A stretch of DNA of 64,000 bases, taken from contig WOFQ01000003.1 in assembly GCA_012184525.1 (NCBI GenBank), positions 744,001 to 808,000 of the forward strand, read 5' to 3'. Positions 52,769-64,000 of this stretch are shown here, one piece after another; the stretch's first letter is position 1, and every line of letters starts with the position of its first letter. The notes under the pieces were generated by a model. That model was given only the letters and a program-made list of their open reading frames with translations, was not told where the DNA came from and made no database searches. Position numbers and translations under genes: made by a program. This DNA comes from Xenoacremonium recifei. Lineage: Eukaryota > Ascomycota > Sordariomycetes > Hypocreales > Nectriaceae.

Positions 52769-55716
52769 ATGCGCCGCTCTTCACGCCGTGCACCCTTGCC
52801 CTCGCGTGGACCACGGCCCAGCGCACCAAGTAATATCCAGGACTGGCTACATACTGCCGCGCCAGCCGTGGAAACTAGGACGTCAGAGCCCTCAGAGGTG
52901 TATCCGTCAGACTCTGCTTCTGTGAGAGGACACATTCACAAGCGCCGGTAAGTCAGCAAAAGTCACACTACATAATTCTACCTTTGACTGACCTTACCTG
53001 TCCTTCATCAAGAAATCAGTCATACGCAGAGGACTGGGGACCTTCTAAGTCATCAGCTCCTCGGCAGAGAAGACCCTCGAGGCCAGCTTTTATGCGTGAG
53101 GTTGATGAACCCCCAAGCTTGAAGCCGCCAGCAGAAGTCTACATTCGTCGACAAGCTTCACGGAAACCCCCGAACCCAAAGCCAGCGCCTGCTAGGCGTG
53201 TGCCGCCAGTGGCACCACTCTCAACAGTAGACGAGAGTGCTGCACCAGAAAGCATTTCGGAAGAAGAAGAAGAAGAAGACTGGGAGGACTGGGAAGCAAG
53301 CGATTTTAGTAACCACGACGAGGAGTCTGCCCAAAACTCGGCATCAGCTGCACACGACTACGCGCCTTCCCGTCCAGCCCATCCAGGCTTTCATCCAGGG
53401 TATTGGAATCCCAACCAGCAGCCTCAACACGCTCATAACCCAGGAGTCTGGAGGAACAACCTCGTGCCCTTTGGGTACGAGGGAGCTAACTTCTGGCCAT
53501 CAATGGACGAACCGGCGTACCCTCACCACCAACCCTACACGCCGTATGCGGGACGGGGCTCTGGCATGCCCTATCCAACCTCCAATGCACCTCAGTATCC
53601 CCCAAGACCTCCTCAGCCTGCGCCCCAGACATACGCCCAGAGCACCATGCCTTACCAAGGATATAATCCCTATCCGCAACCACCGTTGCTCGGGCAGCCT
53701 CCTAGCCAGCTTCCGGAGTTTATTCCATATCAAGGAGTGCACCCAGGCCAGGAGTATTATCAGAGCAAAAATCCAAGCAACCCCTATAACTCATCGGGGC
53801 CGTATCCCTATTACATGGCGCCTCCTCCTCCTCCTCCTCCTGCTCCTCCTACTGAGGCACCAGCAGCGAGAACGCCACCACCGCCTGCGGCCAATAATGC
53901 AAAGCTAGAGATGGAAGAGAGAGTCGCCAAACATGGCATCGATATGGCCGCGAAAGTGGCGATGGAATTCGAAATAGCTCGCGCTAGGGCAGAGGTCGAG
54001 TACTCAATCAAGAGACAGGCTGAGATGAAGGAAGAAGCAGAGGAAGATCTAAAACGGCGACTGGAAGGCGAGCGCCTCATCATCGAGAAGCGATTGAGGG
54101 AAGAGTTTATAGCAGAGATGCAGGGAAGACGACCAGACGACAAAAGGCCCAGTAGGGTAAGAGGAGAAGAAGTCAGGTATGAGACAGACGAGAAGGTTCA
54201 AGAGCTACGGGGTGAGATCGTAAACTTGGCCCAGAAGCTCCAATACGAGATGGATCTGAGGAAAGCCGCTGAGGAAGAACGCGACCGGTTACATGGCTCA
54301 ACAAAGCATTCAAGTCAACAGAGCGAAGCTGGGACTCCCCACGAAAGGCACATTGAAGAAGAATCTCACGTCATACCGGATGAAGATGTCGAAGAAGTGG
54401 ACATGGCTCCTGGATTTCCACCTCCTGTATGGAAACCTACCATGAGCCAATCCGATCAGTCCTCGCTGCCACCCGAAGTCCCAGAACCGCCAATTCAAGA
54501 AGCTGTGTTCGAAAACGAGACTGGAGATGACCGGATCACTCAGTCCGGGTCAGATTTTGACTCAGACTCTGAGAACGAATCTCAGGACTTTCAGTCTGAG
54601 TCAAGCCGCTGGAGATCCTACCGCCGGCGACAGAGAGAGCAGAGAGATCGGAAACGTAGGGAACTCAGAGTGGTCAGGGAGGAGCTCATCGACCCTATTC
54701 TCGACGCCATCCAGGATCGTCTCGACAGGCACATGTTCGAGGGAGCGCGTCTGTATATGCCCCCGATGTATGCGCCATACTCGCCTTATGACTCCGAAGA
54801 CGAAGGATCCAGGCTTTCGCTCGATGAAGGCCACGTAGAGGATGGCAAGACGATCATACCTCTGCACCATGGACGGATGCAAAGAAACGACCCTATACAA
54901 GGCGATCATGAGGTCCCTTCCCCGACTAAGAATGCTACGGAACAATTAACGCCTGGACTTCCGCGGAGGTTATCGCTGTTCTCTCCAGAGGAGGAAAACT
55001 CAAATGAAGATAACGGTGCGAAGTTGGATGACGGCGACACGATTGCACTACCCGCCACGAAAGAAACCCTTCGTCTTACAGAGAAGGCCGACACTGAGAA
55101 CATGAAAAACGCCGAAGAAGAAGACGAAGTGACCCGCGTCAATTCAGACTTCGACCAGATCAACAGGCCAGCCAAAGATCAACGCACCAGCGAAGTTTCC
55201 AAGGTTATCGAACTTGACGCAAAAGGAAAGAAAGACGGTCCTTTACACGATGTTCCGAACCATCTATCGGCTGAGACGGAAGATGCGAAAACCCCCAAGC
55301 AGGCGAGGGTATCACCGAGCTCTAGCATCCTATCCCGAAACAGTGCAAAACTCTCTGTCCGAGGCAGCAGAATCCCGCGCTACTCACCACGGGTAAACCA
55401 CAAAATTCCTGAGAGTACAGAGCCAAAAGTACCGGATCAAGAGGAAGTTCAAGAACGGGGTCACCACAAGAGCATAGGAGGGCGGCGTGAGTTGCTGCTC
55501 CCATACGCAGACCAGTTTGGCAGGCCGATTGTGAGCCGCAGAGTCAGAGTGACGGGGGATGGTCGAAGGATACAGGAGGACGAGAACGGTATGCTGTTAG
55601 GGTTCATGAGGAAACCCGTCGTCGCTGTTCCTGTGTATGAACCGGTGTTCGCGGCAATGCCTCTGCCCAAAGGGCGCAGGTACAAGCACGAACGTATCGA
55701 GAGGATCATTGACTAG
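52769..55716 (+). CDS. Large disordered, proline-rich coiled-coil protein
   Basis: Two exons, 52769-52947 and 53013-55716, with a 65-nt intron; 960 residues. The region after the intron is rich in Pro, Gln, Tyr and Asn (segments like PYQGYNPYPQPP and a PPPPPPPAPP run), with an acidic EEEEEEDWEDWE stretch before it. From about residue 360 a long charged helix begins (KLEMEERVAKHGIDMAAKV and onward, heptad-like), then acidic linkers. A basic RRRQREQRDRKRREL segment is followed by helix ELIDPILDAIQDRLDRHM. The C-terminus (LLLPYADQFGRPIVSRRVRV ... RYKHERIERIID) looks conserved and folded. I do not recognise a catalytic domain. It resembles fungal proteins annotated only by DUFs; a scaffold or RNP-granule role is a guess. 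Confidence 0.72.
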
Positions 55717-56136
55717 ATCGGCCTTGTAATATTCATGACGATAGGGAGAGAAGGAACGAGCGTAGAGTATTTGGATCCGACGATTTATCGATTGTAATGG
55801 CATAGGGGCATTGGAAGAGCGAGTTTGGTCATCGAGACTTTGAGAAAGGCATTGTAAACTGAAGTCCTTAATCCGCGGCCGTACTAAATGCATGCCTGAA
55901 GCGCTTGACTCTGCAAACTAGCTAAGTTATTCAAGTTCAATCTAGTCAATTACCATACTAATACCCTTGAATCCTTCCGCCCGTCTATTCTATTCGATTA
56001 CACTACCTCGTTCGTCGCACTCTTCGGGGTAGCGATACAACTTCTGGGTAGCCTAGAGCGTGCCTGTGCCTGAGCCTGGCCCTGAATGTAGTGTCGCTCC
56101 TTAAAATACCATAGCGTTCAAAGTGTATTCCCCCCT
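55717..56136. other. Convergent 3' spacer
   Basis: 420 bp between two convergent genes, with AT-rich sequence around 55900-56000. No gene seen. Confidence 0.4.
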
Positions 56137-57901
56137 TCAATTAAGATGCCACACGTCCTGAGGCGGGAAGAGCTGCTTCTGTGCCTGCACCGTTTCCGGA
56201 TGAAGCGACTCGCGGGTGATATAGAACCCGAAGCCAGCCGGATTCCCACCCTGCGAATAATTCGCTGTGATTGGACTTTTATCAAGAAGACTCTTCACCC
56301 ATGCTCGACCCTCGGGCTCGCTCTCCAGCACGCTCATCGCCATTCCGACGGGAAAGAGATACAGGAATGCCGGATCCTTGCTGCGGCTGTGATGGCGCGT
56401 CACCCACTCAAAGGCACGACAAATCTCCATAGCAGGATCGCGCACTGTCACCGATGCACCTGGACGCCGGAGCGGCTCAAAAGAAACGTATCTTGCGGTT
56501 TCTTCGTCTGGTATCGACTCTGTTGCGCACCTCTCGATGCGCGCCCCAGCGCCCAAGGGGTCCATCTTCCACATGAGGGCGAGAAGCCACATCAGCGTTG
56601 CGTTATAGAGCATCAACTCAGTGGCTAGAGCGAACCTGCGGAACCTCAAACGGCCGAATTGTCTTGATGTGCCAATCGAGCCCAAGGTTGCAGCAGCTGC
56701 GCCGTTGGATTGGTATGTATTGCTCGTATCGACGTCGAATTGGCTCCCTGAACTGGCCTGCCATTGCCATCTCCATTGATAGAGCGTGACAAGCTGATTT
56801 TCGACTCGCTCAAGTAGTTCACTGTATGTACTTGAGTCATGCTCGTCATGACTCTCCAACACGGCATGGTCTTGCAGGATGCCAGGCACGACCATAAGGA
56901 TATCGAGGAGTTGGCTCTGTGGTGTCTTGTACTCTGGATTCACCGCCCACGGCACCGTGCGCCAGCGTTCGTCGTCAAGAAAGAGGCGCTGCTTTCCATA
57001 GAGGCTTGCAGCGAGCTGGATGCCATCGCCTAGTCAGTAATTTGTATTCGAAGCAAGGTATTCGAATCTGCCTACCAGTGTCGCTCTGGCTGCCTCGAAT
57101 GCATTAAGGAGGGGTTGGTGTTGGAACGCCTCTGGGCCAGAGACGTGTAGCAATCTCGCAAGTCCTCTTAGATGAAAGACGGCTCCAGTCTGGTCCGCAT
57201 GTGAGGCCTATCCGACGGTTATTTTCGACTTCTCGGCTCCGTCGTGTTCAATACCAGTACTCACAGCATGCATCAGCAACACCAAGATTGGAATGACCAA
57301 TTCCTGTCCGCCGCTTCCCAAATTACTCGCCAAGGTCTTCAAACATTTCCCGTACTGCACCGCCCCCTTGACTTCGAGGTCTTGCTGATGATTCGTCCTA
57401 CCGAAGTTTGCCTGTGAGAGCGCCTTGGTAGCATCAAGCGCGAGGTCGCCGAGCTTACCACTCGCAGCTTGTTCAAGCCATGGAGCTCCATAGGATCGCC
57501 ATACAAAGTTCGAGAACATGAAAGCAAAACAAAGGTCCCCTTGAAAGGCAATCAGGCTCAGCTCAGGGGGCGGCGATGCGACTCTGTCCGGCCTCCCCGT
57601 CGTTGACGTGTCGCCGGAATCCGACGTGGCTTGCTTCTGCTGCCGCTGCTGCATCAGAGCCATTTGCTGCGCCAGATTGGGCGTGGGGAAGGGTGCAGTG
57701 GATGTATTGTGCCAGATGCGATGTCGCACGTAGCCCAAGCATTCGAAGCCGCCCTTCGTACAACGAATACAGATCGGTTTGGTCTCGTCTGGCGGCGGTC
57801 AATAGACAGCCGGAGATTGAGGGGGGAGGCCGCTTACCACACCTGACGCGGCGTTTTCTGCAGGTGTTGCAGCCCTTGCTGCGGCCGGGAATGCCAACCA
57901 T
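56137..57901 (-). CDS. Zn2Cys6 transcription factor, DUF3468/Fungal_trans_2-like
   Basis: Four exons: 57901-57838, 57788-57265, 57207-57076 and 57015-56137. Introns are 49, 57 and 60 nt; 532 residues. The zinc cluster CNTCRKRRVRCDETKPICIRC is split by the first intron exactly after the third cysteine, the classic intron position for this family. The middle segment (LSLIAFQGDLCFAFMFSNFVWRSYG) and GAVFHLRGLARLLHVSGPEAFQ belong to the Fungal_trans_2-type regulatory region, as does LASLYGKQRLFLDDERWRTVPWA in a shorter form. Targets are unknown. The upstream region lies between this gene and the secreted hydrolase, with which it is divergent, so that gene is a candidate target (inference). Confidence 0.86.
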
Positions 57902-58510
57902 CTTGACTTGAAGTGCGAGAGGCCTCGGTAAGATACTTGACGTTGGTGGCTGAACCGGTGCTCGCGCAATGCTTCCGCTTCGGCAATCGAGACGGAGCCG
58001 TGCCCATCTTTATAGCTGTAGGTTAAAGGCGTTAAGATTGGCAGGGATGCTGCAGGGCTGTACGAAGCTGACCCAGCTCAGGGCTCGCCGGCATTAGTGC
58101 TGACTGAGAAGCCCGAGGCCCTGTACCTGGTAATAAACAGCGTAGACCAACCATTTCGAAGGACGACTGATAAACGAAGTCGAGCGTATCGAGGGTTCGG
58201 AGTAGACGGGGGAAAGCTTAGTCCCGACTAGAATTCGTGACTACATTGTGGCTGATCTGAAGAAGCATGTAAGACCAACCCGTTTGGGGTTACAATTAGC
58301 GAGGTCTAGCTTGTGGGAGCTGTATACACAATTTGATGCTTGATGATGTATCGTCAGTAAAAAGAAAATATTCATTATAAGAAGGATGGTGTAGAATCTT
58401 TTTCAATGTGAGAACTTTTCTTCAATCAGAGCCCCTTGAGATCATCTGTTCTTCGCTTCAAGCCCTCTTGTATCATTGTCTCCAATCTTTACTCTTCAAG
58501 GGCATTCATC
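57902..58510. promoter_or_regulatory. Divergent promoter of regulator and secreted hydrolase
   Basis: 609 bp. AT-rich near 58330-58400. No clear inverted CGG repeat was noticed. Confidence 0.35.
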
Positions 58511-59847
58511 ATGGTTTCGCCGAAGACGCTTCTTGCTTCTACCTTCGTGTCGTTGGTCGCTGCAGACACTGGCTCTGGATCAGACACTTCATGCTCTTTA
58601 CCGTTGACCCAACTGTACTATCCACCCACAGCTGATTGCTGGGAGTACAAAGTTCCAGTCACAATCACGTCCGAGAACTTGGTCTTTGACTTCCCTGACT
58701 GGCAAGACGACCTTGCTCTCCAGGACTTTCTCACCAACGTGACGACTCGTCCCAGTGCGAACTTCCCGAGTCCTATTGTGGGCATGCAGAATGAGACGAA
58801 CACCTACACTCTGGCCGCATCTTTCTGTACGCCCAAGCAGGGGGCCAAGAAGACAATCATTCTTGCCACTCATGGCATTGGACAGGCTCGCCCTCATTGG
58901 AACTCGGCTTACGAGCCAGACAAGTACAACTTTGTGCAGCATGCCATAGCCAGCGGCTATTCAGTGTGGTTTTATGATCGGCTGGGAATGGGAGATTCCG
59001 AGAAGTAACGACATTCATTCCTTCTTGTTAGTCCCCTTACTCATTATTTGTAGGGTCTCCGGTTTCACCAACCAGCTTCGAAAGCAGAAAGCCATCCTGA
59101 TTGAACTCACCAAGATAGTTAAGTCTGGCCAGTACACTGGGACGTTCGGCAAACCAGATAAACTGGCTGTAATGGGCTTCTCATTCGGCTCGTACATCAC
59201 ACATTTCGCAGTAGCATCGGACCCTTCAATCGCGGACGCGGCGATCCTGACAGCTATCAATTACAATCTCACTGGCCTCAATACCAATGGCCTTGTGCGC
59301 TCTTTTGTTCCTAGGATCGCATCTCTTCAAAATCCAGTCAGCTTTGGGGTTCTTGATCCGGGCTACTTGACTTGGGTTGATGAGGTTGCTCAGGCCAATA
59401 CGTTCGTAATTCCAAATTCCTAACGAAATACAAGACTAACAAACTTCCGCTGCAGCTACTTCAAGTATCCCTTCTATGACCTTCCTGTTCTTAATTATGC
59501 CGAAGACAACAAGAAACCGTTCGCTATCGGAGAGTTCCTCACTCTTATAGACGGTGATTTTGACGCAAGTGGCTTTACTGGTGCCGCGCTGGTAAGTCTT
59601 GAAACCCTCGATCGATGGAACGGAATTGACGGGATGTTTTGCATAGGCTATCACTGGGAAGGAGGATTACATTATATGCGACGGTGAATGCGAGGGCATC
59701 TTTGAGGAACCAGCCCGAACTGTCTGGCAGAATGCCGACTTTGTGCCATACCTTCATCCGCACTCGAGCCACAACTTCAACTTTCACCATAATGCTAGCG
59801 CCGCTTTTGGCGTTATTACTGGCTTCTTGGATGATCATGGTTTCTAA
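58511..59847 (+). CDS. Secreted alpha/beta hydrolase (esterase-like)
   Basis: Four exons: 58511-59004, 59054-59401, 59456-59591 and 59647-59847. Introns are 49, 54 and 55 nt; 392 residues. A signal peptide of ~18 residues (MVSPKTLLASTFVSLVAA) is followed by several N-glycosylation sites and cysteines, so the protein is probably secreted. The core has ILATHGIGQARPHWN (oxyanion loop), YDRLGMGDSEK and the nucleophile elbow GFSFGS (Ser208). A late DGECEGIF and HPHSSHNFNFH supply the probable acid and histidine. The substrate is unknown; similar fungal proteins are annotated as alpha/beta hydrolases without assay. The gene shares its upstream region with a divergent Zn2Cys6 factor. Confidence 0.86.
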
Positions 59848-60186
59848 AGATCTGACTAAGATGGCGATCACGAACTCCATGTGTACGGGCACCAGGGAGT
59901 TCGTGCCAATATCCTCTTCAATTCATGGCTAGTATAGGCTTGTCGTCCGATGTATCATGTCACTCCTTTTTAAGAATGGTAGAGCTACTTTAGAATGGAA
60001 ATCGGCCTATAAAAAGGTCTAATATTGTTCTTATGACTGGCTACTGCACGTGGTGAGATTGGGAAATGGGTGTGTGGGCAACGTCATCAGTCATCTTAAT
60101 CCATCGCCACCAGAGTGAAAACTTGCCCCAAACTTCCCACCTCGCAATCCTCCACGGTTTCTTTCCAGACCCGAAAATCTCACGCA
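59848..60186. other. Intergenic region
   Basis: 339 bp between two same-strand genes. Nothing recognisable. Confidence 0.4.
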
Positions 60187-60606
60187 ATGGGTATTCCGTA
60201 CTCGAAACAGATCAATGCGGCCTTCGACGAGGTGACGCCCCTCGTCGCCGCCGGCTTCGAAGTTCTACGCACATCGAGGAATATCTCGATACTACTCGCG
60301 ATCATTCAAATACTCAATTTCCTGCTTCTTGGCCTCACTGTTCTCCTCCTCATGGCTTTATTGATTACTGTGAGCCCTGATCTCGAGAACGAGCGACATG
60401 AAATCGTGACCCCGGCGGTGAAGTGGGTTGTAAGCTGGCTTCAGGATCGTACTTGGCTTCGTTTGGCAATTGGTGCTATATTTTTCGGAAGTATTTTGGG
60501 CGGAATCGGGGGCTGGTATTATACCAGAGATGATGCGTTTGCTGAATACTTAGCGGATAGTGAGGAGGACGATGCTCACGCTGAAGACGCTGCAGGTGGA
60601 GGGTAG
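60187..60606 (+). CDS. Small predicted membrane protein
   Basis: Single exon, 139 residues from the ATG at 60187 (MGIPYSKQINAAFDEVTPLV). Two hydrophobic segments are clear: ISILLAIIQILNFLLLGLT(V) with its continuation to about residue 60, and LRLAIGAIFFGSILGGIGGW near residues 95-115. A short acidic C-terminus (DSEEDDAHAED) follows and is probably cytosolic. The N-terminal MG could be a myristoylation site. I do not recognise the family. Length and layout are consistent with a small organelle or ER membrane protein. Confidence 0.62.
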   Translation: MGIPYSKQINAAFDEVTPLVAAGFEVLRTSRNISILLAIIQILNFLLLGLTVLLLMALLITVSPDLENERHEIVTPAVKWVVSWLQDRTWLRLAIGAIFFGSILGGIGGWYYTRDDAFAEYLADSEEDDAHAEDAAGGG

Positions 60607-62612
60607 CATTAGCATTCTTTGACAACTCCATGCGCTGGAAAAGTTTCTTCGAATACGATACCATCACTTCAAAATCATTGTACAGAATATACAGTCACGC
60701 CCTCATAGCGGCTGGTATAATTCAAGGGCATCAAGTCCTTGCGGTCTTATATATCTATCTATCTATCTTCGATGTAACCTTATGTACTAAGTACAATCGG
60801 CGACGTTTGGTTTCTAATCCTACACAAGTCCCAAAATTCTATGATCATGTAACCTTGCCAAGCGTCCAGCGCTATAGCACATCTAACCAGTCAAACTCCA
60901 CGCTCGCTATACCTCAAGATCGCCAAATGCAGGCAGATGGCCTCTATTTGCTAGATTTTCCAGCTGGGTCCAGAAAAGAAAAGAAGTCTGGGGGTGCCAG
61001 GCCACGGATGGTACCGCCGCCCTGCCCCTGATTGGTGGTGTCCTGCGAGTCGGCTGCTCCCTTGCCATAGGATGGGGCCTGGAGCCACAAGTCAGTTGGT
61101 CATGTACATGAAGCAAGATCCCGGAGATCTAGGAAGACGGAGCTCTGACCGGTGGGTGATCCCGCTTGTTGACGTCGTCTTGGACTTTAGACTTGTCCGA
61201 GGAGCCTATGCGGCATGAGTACTAGGGTTTATCTTGAAAGAGATAAAGGTGCAGGCCATACTAGAAGAACTCATATTGTTAAGCCTGGCTTGTTTAACCG
61301 AACTTGGCTCAGCTAATGATTCACAACCTTTGAATGTCTGAGGTACCACGGAAACGATATCAATATCTAGTCAAGCTTGAATCCATGATATCTAACTCCA
61401 TCAATGCGGTCCATCACGAATGCTTTTAAACTAGAGATTTCAAATTCCAGAGGCCTCAAGACAATCCAGCCCTATACGAAAGATAACCCTTACTACCTTG
61501 ATGTAACCGAATCATGTCGATATACACGGAGCCGCACGAACGACTGCGGTCCATATCCACCCTCAAAAACGTATAAGTACTGCGATGCCCCGAAGTTCGA
61601 CCTGCTTCCAGAGAGCAACTGCGAGCAACCGAGATCTACGCTGATTCCAGGTAAGGCATTTTCCCAAGGTGAGGGCCGTGCTAAGAGGCTCGGGGTGAAC
61701 GAGGTGCCTTGATTGGTTACGTCCACTTGACGAATCAATAGACAAAGTGAACATTATCTTGGTTCAACTCCACTGAGGCTTTCTCTCTGGACGAAATGTC
61801 GTCAACATCGGCCGAGAGCGCGGCCCAGTGACGGTGTCTGGCCGGGGGGGTTGTTAGTGGGATGAGAAATCATTGCTGACATGGAATCAGCTTCACGCCA
61901 AGCTTTGTTAGTTGTGTGGGCCGCTGGAGACAGTCCCTAAGGCTGGAGCCGGAGCTGGACTTAAGGCCAACAACCCCTGAAAGCTCTCCAGGGGTTCCTC
62001 CAACATAATGCCTAATAGAGTAAGAGAGTGCGAGGGGCCTCGGTATGGCTGTGCTGACAGCTTCCAGGCTTCTCCACTCGAGCTACAACTGTGGCTTCAA
62101 CACCTGGAATCTGCATTTGACATTCGACCAACCATCGCCAACTTTTGCTTGCTGGACAACACTCTTGCGGGGGCTCGCACTCCGCAATACGACCCAAGAC
62201 TTGATGGCCCGATAATACGAGACCTGGTAGCGAATTAGATGGGCTGCAAGGCTGTCGGCAATGCTCTGACAGTGCCCTACCTTATGCCCCAAGGAGTAGG
62301 GCTGAAGATCGTCGTCATGGCTTGGGTTCAGGATAACTGGACAGCACAATGTTTCGTCAGCATCTAGTTGCCGCTGACCCACGAGGACAACGATGATGAT
62401 GAATCCTGGCTGAGCAGACGTGCTCTGCCCTACCCGTGCAGCTGGTACCGAGTTGATCCTGTATCCTGTCGCGTGCATATAAGTTGGGCCTGAGTCGCGA
62501 CAATTCTGGACTCTCAACACTCAGCACCCACAACAGCTCCCCATTAGCCTCGTACATCAGTATCGGTCCTCCATCTTCAAAGTTTAGATACCCTTGGTCA
62601 ATCTATCCTACT
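60607..62612. other. Two-kilobase region without recognisable genes
   Basis: Contains a short TATC microsatellite near 60750-60768 and scattered 60-145 codon frames on both strands. None shows a domain, codon pattern or splice extension I trust. A frame of 102 codons (61404-61712) and one of 145 codons on the minus strand (62083-62520) were considered and not supported. I see no tRNA or repeat ends. Confidence 0.4.
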
Positions 62613-63422
62613 ATGTCCAACCCCTCGTCAACCATGGCCGCCATCCTCCGCAAGCTCTTCCGCCGCAAGAAGCAGCCTCCCCTGGTCTGCGCCGTCAACC
62701 TCGACGCCGACGGCCACCCCATCGCCGACGACCCGCACCACCAGCACACGGCCGCTTGCTTCATCGACTTCGAATCACTCGCCGTTGTTGAACTCTTCCA
62801 ATCGCAGGGCTGCACCGCGTGCCCCGGCTCCGTCCCCGGCATCCAGGAGGGCAGCGCACACCCTAACCTGCTGCTGCTCACCTACAATGTGACACTCTTC
62901 GACCATCTTGGTTGGAAGGATACCTACGCCAGCAATGCCTGGGATCAGCGCCAGCGCGCGTACACCACCCGCTGGCAGCGGACCAGCTTGTTCACGCCGC
63001 AGGTGGTCGTGAACGGCGTGGCTGACGGGAACGGCGGTGGTGGCAAGGGTGAGATCCAGGAGATTGTGCAGCGAGCACGTGGAGCGCAGGCCAGTATGCC
63101 GTTTCACATCTTTGTAGATGCGAACGATACGGATGTTCGCATCGATACAGACGCTCAGGAGCTGCCCGACAAGTACGAGATCCTCGTGGTTGTGTACAAG
63201 AGCGGCGACGAGAAAGTCAAGATCGGCAAGGGACCGAACAAGGGCAAGAAGCTCAACCACCGCAACGTGGTCACCAACATTGTAAAGCTCGGGGAGTGGC
63301 AGGGTGGCAACTTGACGCTACCTCTGCCGGTGCCCAAGTCGGCTATGAGCGCGGCCGAGGATGCTGTTGTGCTGGTGCAGCAGGGAACAGGCGGTCCGAT
63401 CGTTGCAGTTGCGAAGGTTTAG
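62613..63422 (+). CDS. DUF1223 family thioredoxin-like protein
   Basis: Single exon, 269 residues from the ATG at 62613 (MSNPSSTMAAILRKLF). After a basic N-terminus, the DUF1223 landmark VVELFQSQGCTACPGS appears, with a CxxC pair in a thioredoxin-like position. LLLLTYNVTLFDHLGWKDTYAS and RQRAYTTRWQRTSLFTPQVVVNG follow, which are standard for the family. The C-terminal half (YEILVVVYKSG, NHRNVVTNIVKLGEW) completes the two-domain layout. The family occurs in proteobacteria and ascomycetes and its biochemical role is unestablished; the CxxC suggests redox activity. A second in-frame ATG is seven codons further on. Confidence 0.88.
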   Translation: MSNPSSTMAAILRKLFRRKKQPPLVCAVNLDADGHPIADDPHHQHTAACFIDFESLAVVELFQSQGCTACPGSVPGIQEGSAHPNLLLLTYNVTLFDHLGWKDTYASNAWDQRQRAYTTRWQRTSLFTPQVVVNGVADGNGGGGKGEIQEIVQRARGAQASMPFHIFVDANDTDVRIDTDAQELPDKYEILVVVYKSGDEKVKIGKGPNKGKKLNHRNVVTNIVKLGEWQGGNLTLPLPVPKSAMSAAEDAVVLVQQGTGGPIVAVAKV

Positions 63423-64000
63423 GGGAGGGATGAGCCATTGTGTGTCTTTTTCAATGAATCGTAGTTTGTTTAATTAAGAAGTCGTTGCTATAGAGTGTCA
63501 GTTCTCGAAATGTGAATTGGTAGCGAGCTTAGCGCTTGTCACGATTGTCTCAATGCTCGGGAGGCTGTGTTGAGCCAAACAACTCATAGCACTGGTAACG
63601 GGCGATCAATGCTACTATCGATCTGTTTATATGATTTTCTGGTTTTCCTTTGGTTCAGATGAATTGTTCGTCCCTTCTATGATCGACGTGGCTGTGTTGC
63701 TTGGTGGTATTCAACAACGCATTGATGGCGGTTAATCTAACTTGATGGCGAGACACAGGCTAACAGACACTCACAAAAAATCGGTCAAACAGTATGACAT
63801 CAACCGAAATAATTTTCATCTCAAGCCAGTACGCATCTGATTGCAATACGAGGTCCCTTTGCGCTATGACACGGCTTTGCTGCCTCGTGAAGCTCTCTCC
63901 AAGCGAGGTGTTCGAGACCATGCCCTCAGACCCCTGCACACCACCTCCGCTAAGCCCGAAAACCGCCATCCTGCGACGCCAGCGCCTCCTGTTATGAGCC
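63423..64000. other. Window end, no gene recognised
   Basis: Short frames of 60-70 codons overlap on both strands near 63760-63997. A gene could begin or end just beyond the window, but nothing here identifies one. Confidence 0.35.

Noticed and set aside
60607..62612. Several 60-145 codon frames in the 2-kb gap before the DUF1223 gene.
   Set aside because: No recognisable domains or conserved-looking motifs, and they overlap each other on both strands.
1..64000. Search for transposons, CRISPR arrays, bacterial-type operons or a PKS/NRPS core gene.
   Set aside because: No transposase, reverse transcriptase, terminal repeats, spaced direct repeats or megasynthase motifs were seen. The questin-oxidase-like gene therefore cannot be placed in a cluster from this window.

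Overview
This is a filamentous ascomycete nuclear window. Genes lie on both strands without operons. They carry short introns (about 45-65 nt, mostly GTAAGT-like donors, CTAAC/CTGAC-like branch sites and AG acceptors). A tRNA has an intron at the canonical position 37/38. Protein families include Zn2Cys6 regulators, 2EXR and F-box-like proteins, an NLR with SesA partners, questin-oxidase-like and S1 nuclease genes. Together these suggest a Sordariomycete, plausibly Hypocreales/Nectriaceae; that placement rests on recalled family flavour, not on a search. Exon borders were worked out by hand from splice motifs and reading-frame continuity. Frames close exactly in every multi-exon gene except where stated.

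Layout. 0.6-13 kb: MATE transporter, MFS carrier, FrsA-like hydrolase and a Zn2Cys6 regulator (a likely small catabolic group), a small repeat protein and a second Zn2Cys6 regulator. 13-31 kb: secreted S1/P1-type nuclease, tRNA-Ala(CGC), D-lactate dehydrogenase, an alpha/beta hydrolase divergent from a questin-oxidase-like gene, a regulator-like protein without a zinc cluster, an 11-exon pyruvate-decarboxylase-like enzyme and a CocE-type hydrolase. 30-34 kb: tandem pair of 2EXR proteins, the second one broken. 34-41 kb: NmrA-like reductase, a small unknown protein, an RRM protein and a gene with a decayed 3' end. 41-52 kb: F-box-like gene, then the most interesting block, described below. 52-64 kb: large disordered coiled-coil protein, Zn2Cys6 regulator, secreted esterase-like hydrolase, small membrane protein and a DUF1223 protein.

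The 43.4-52.2 kb block looks like a fungal NLR/amyloid-signalling locus. A NACHT-ankyrin receptor (44758-48287) carries a short N-terminal motif. The same motif, ungapped over 17 residues, occurs at the C-terminal ends of two SesA-domain proteins. One is divergent from the receptor (43403-44044) and the other lies 3.3 kb beyond its end (51589-52221). Beside the second SesA gene is a relic of the last coding codons and 3' UTR of a second receptor copy. The interval also holds a PD-(D/E)XK-like protein and a casein-kinase-1-like gene broken by a 47-bp tandem duplication.

Recent lesions recur in the window: a TGG-to-TAG stop in the duplicated 2EXR gene (in the CpA context of repeat-induced point mutation), the 47-bp kinase duplication, a perfect 45-bp in-frame duplication in the acidic tract of the other 2EXR gene, and a frame-shifted remnant after 40984.
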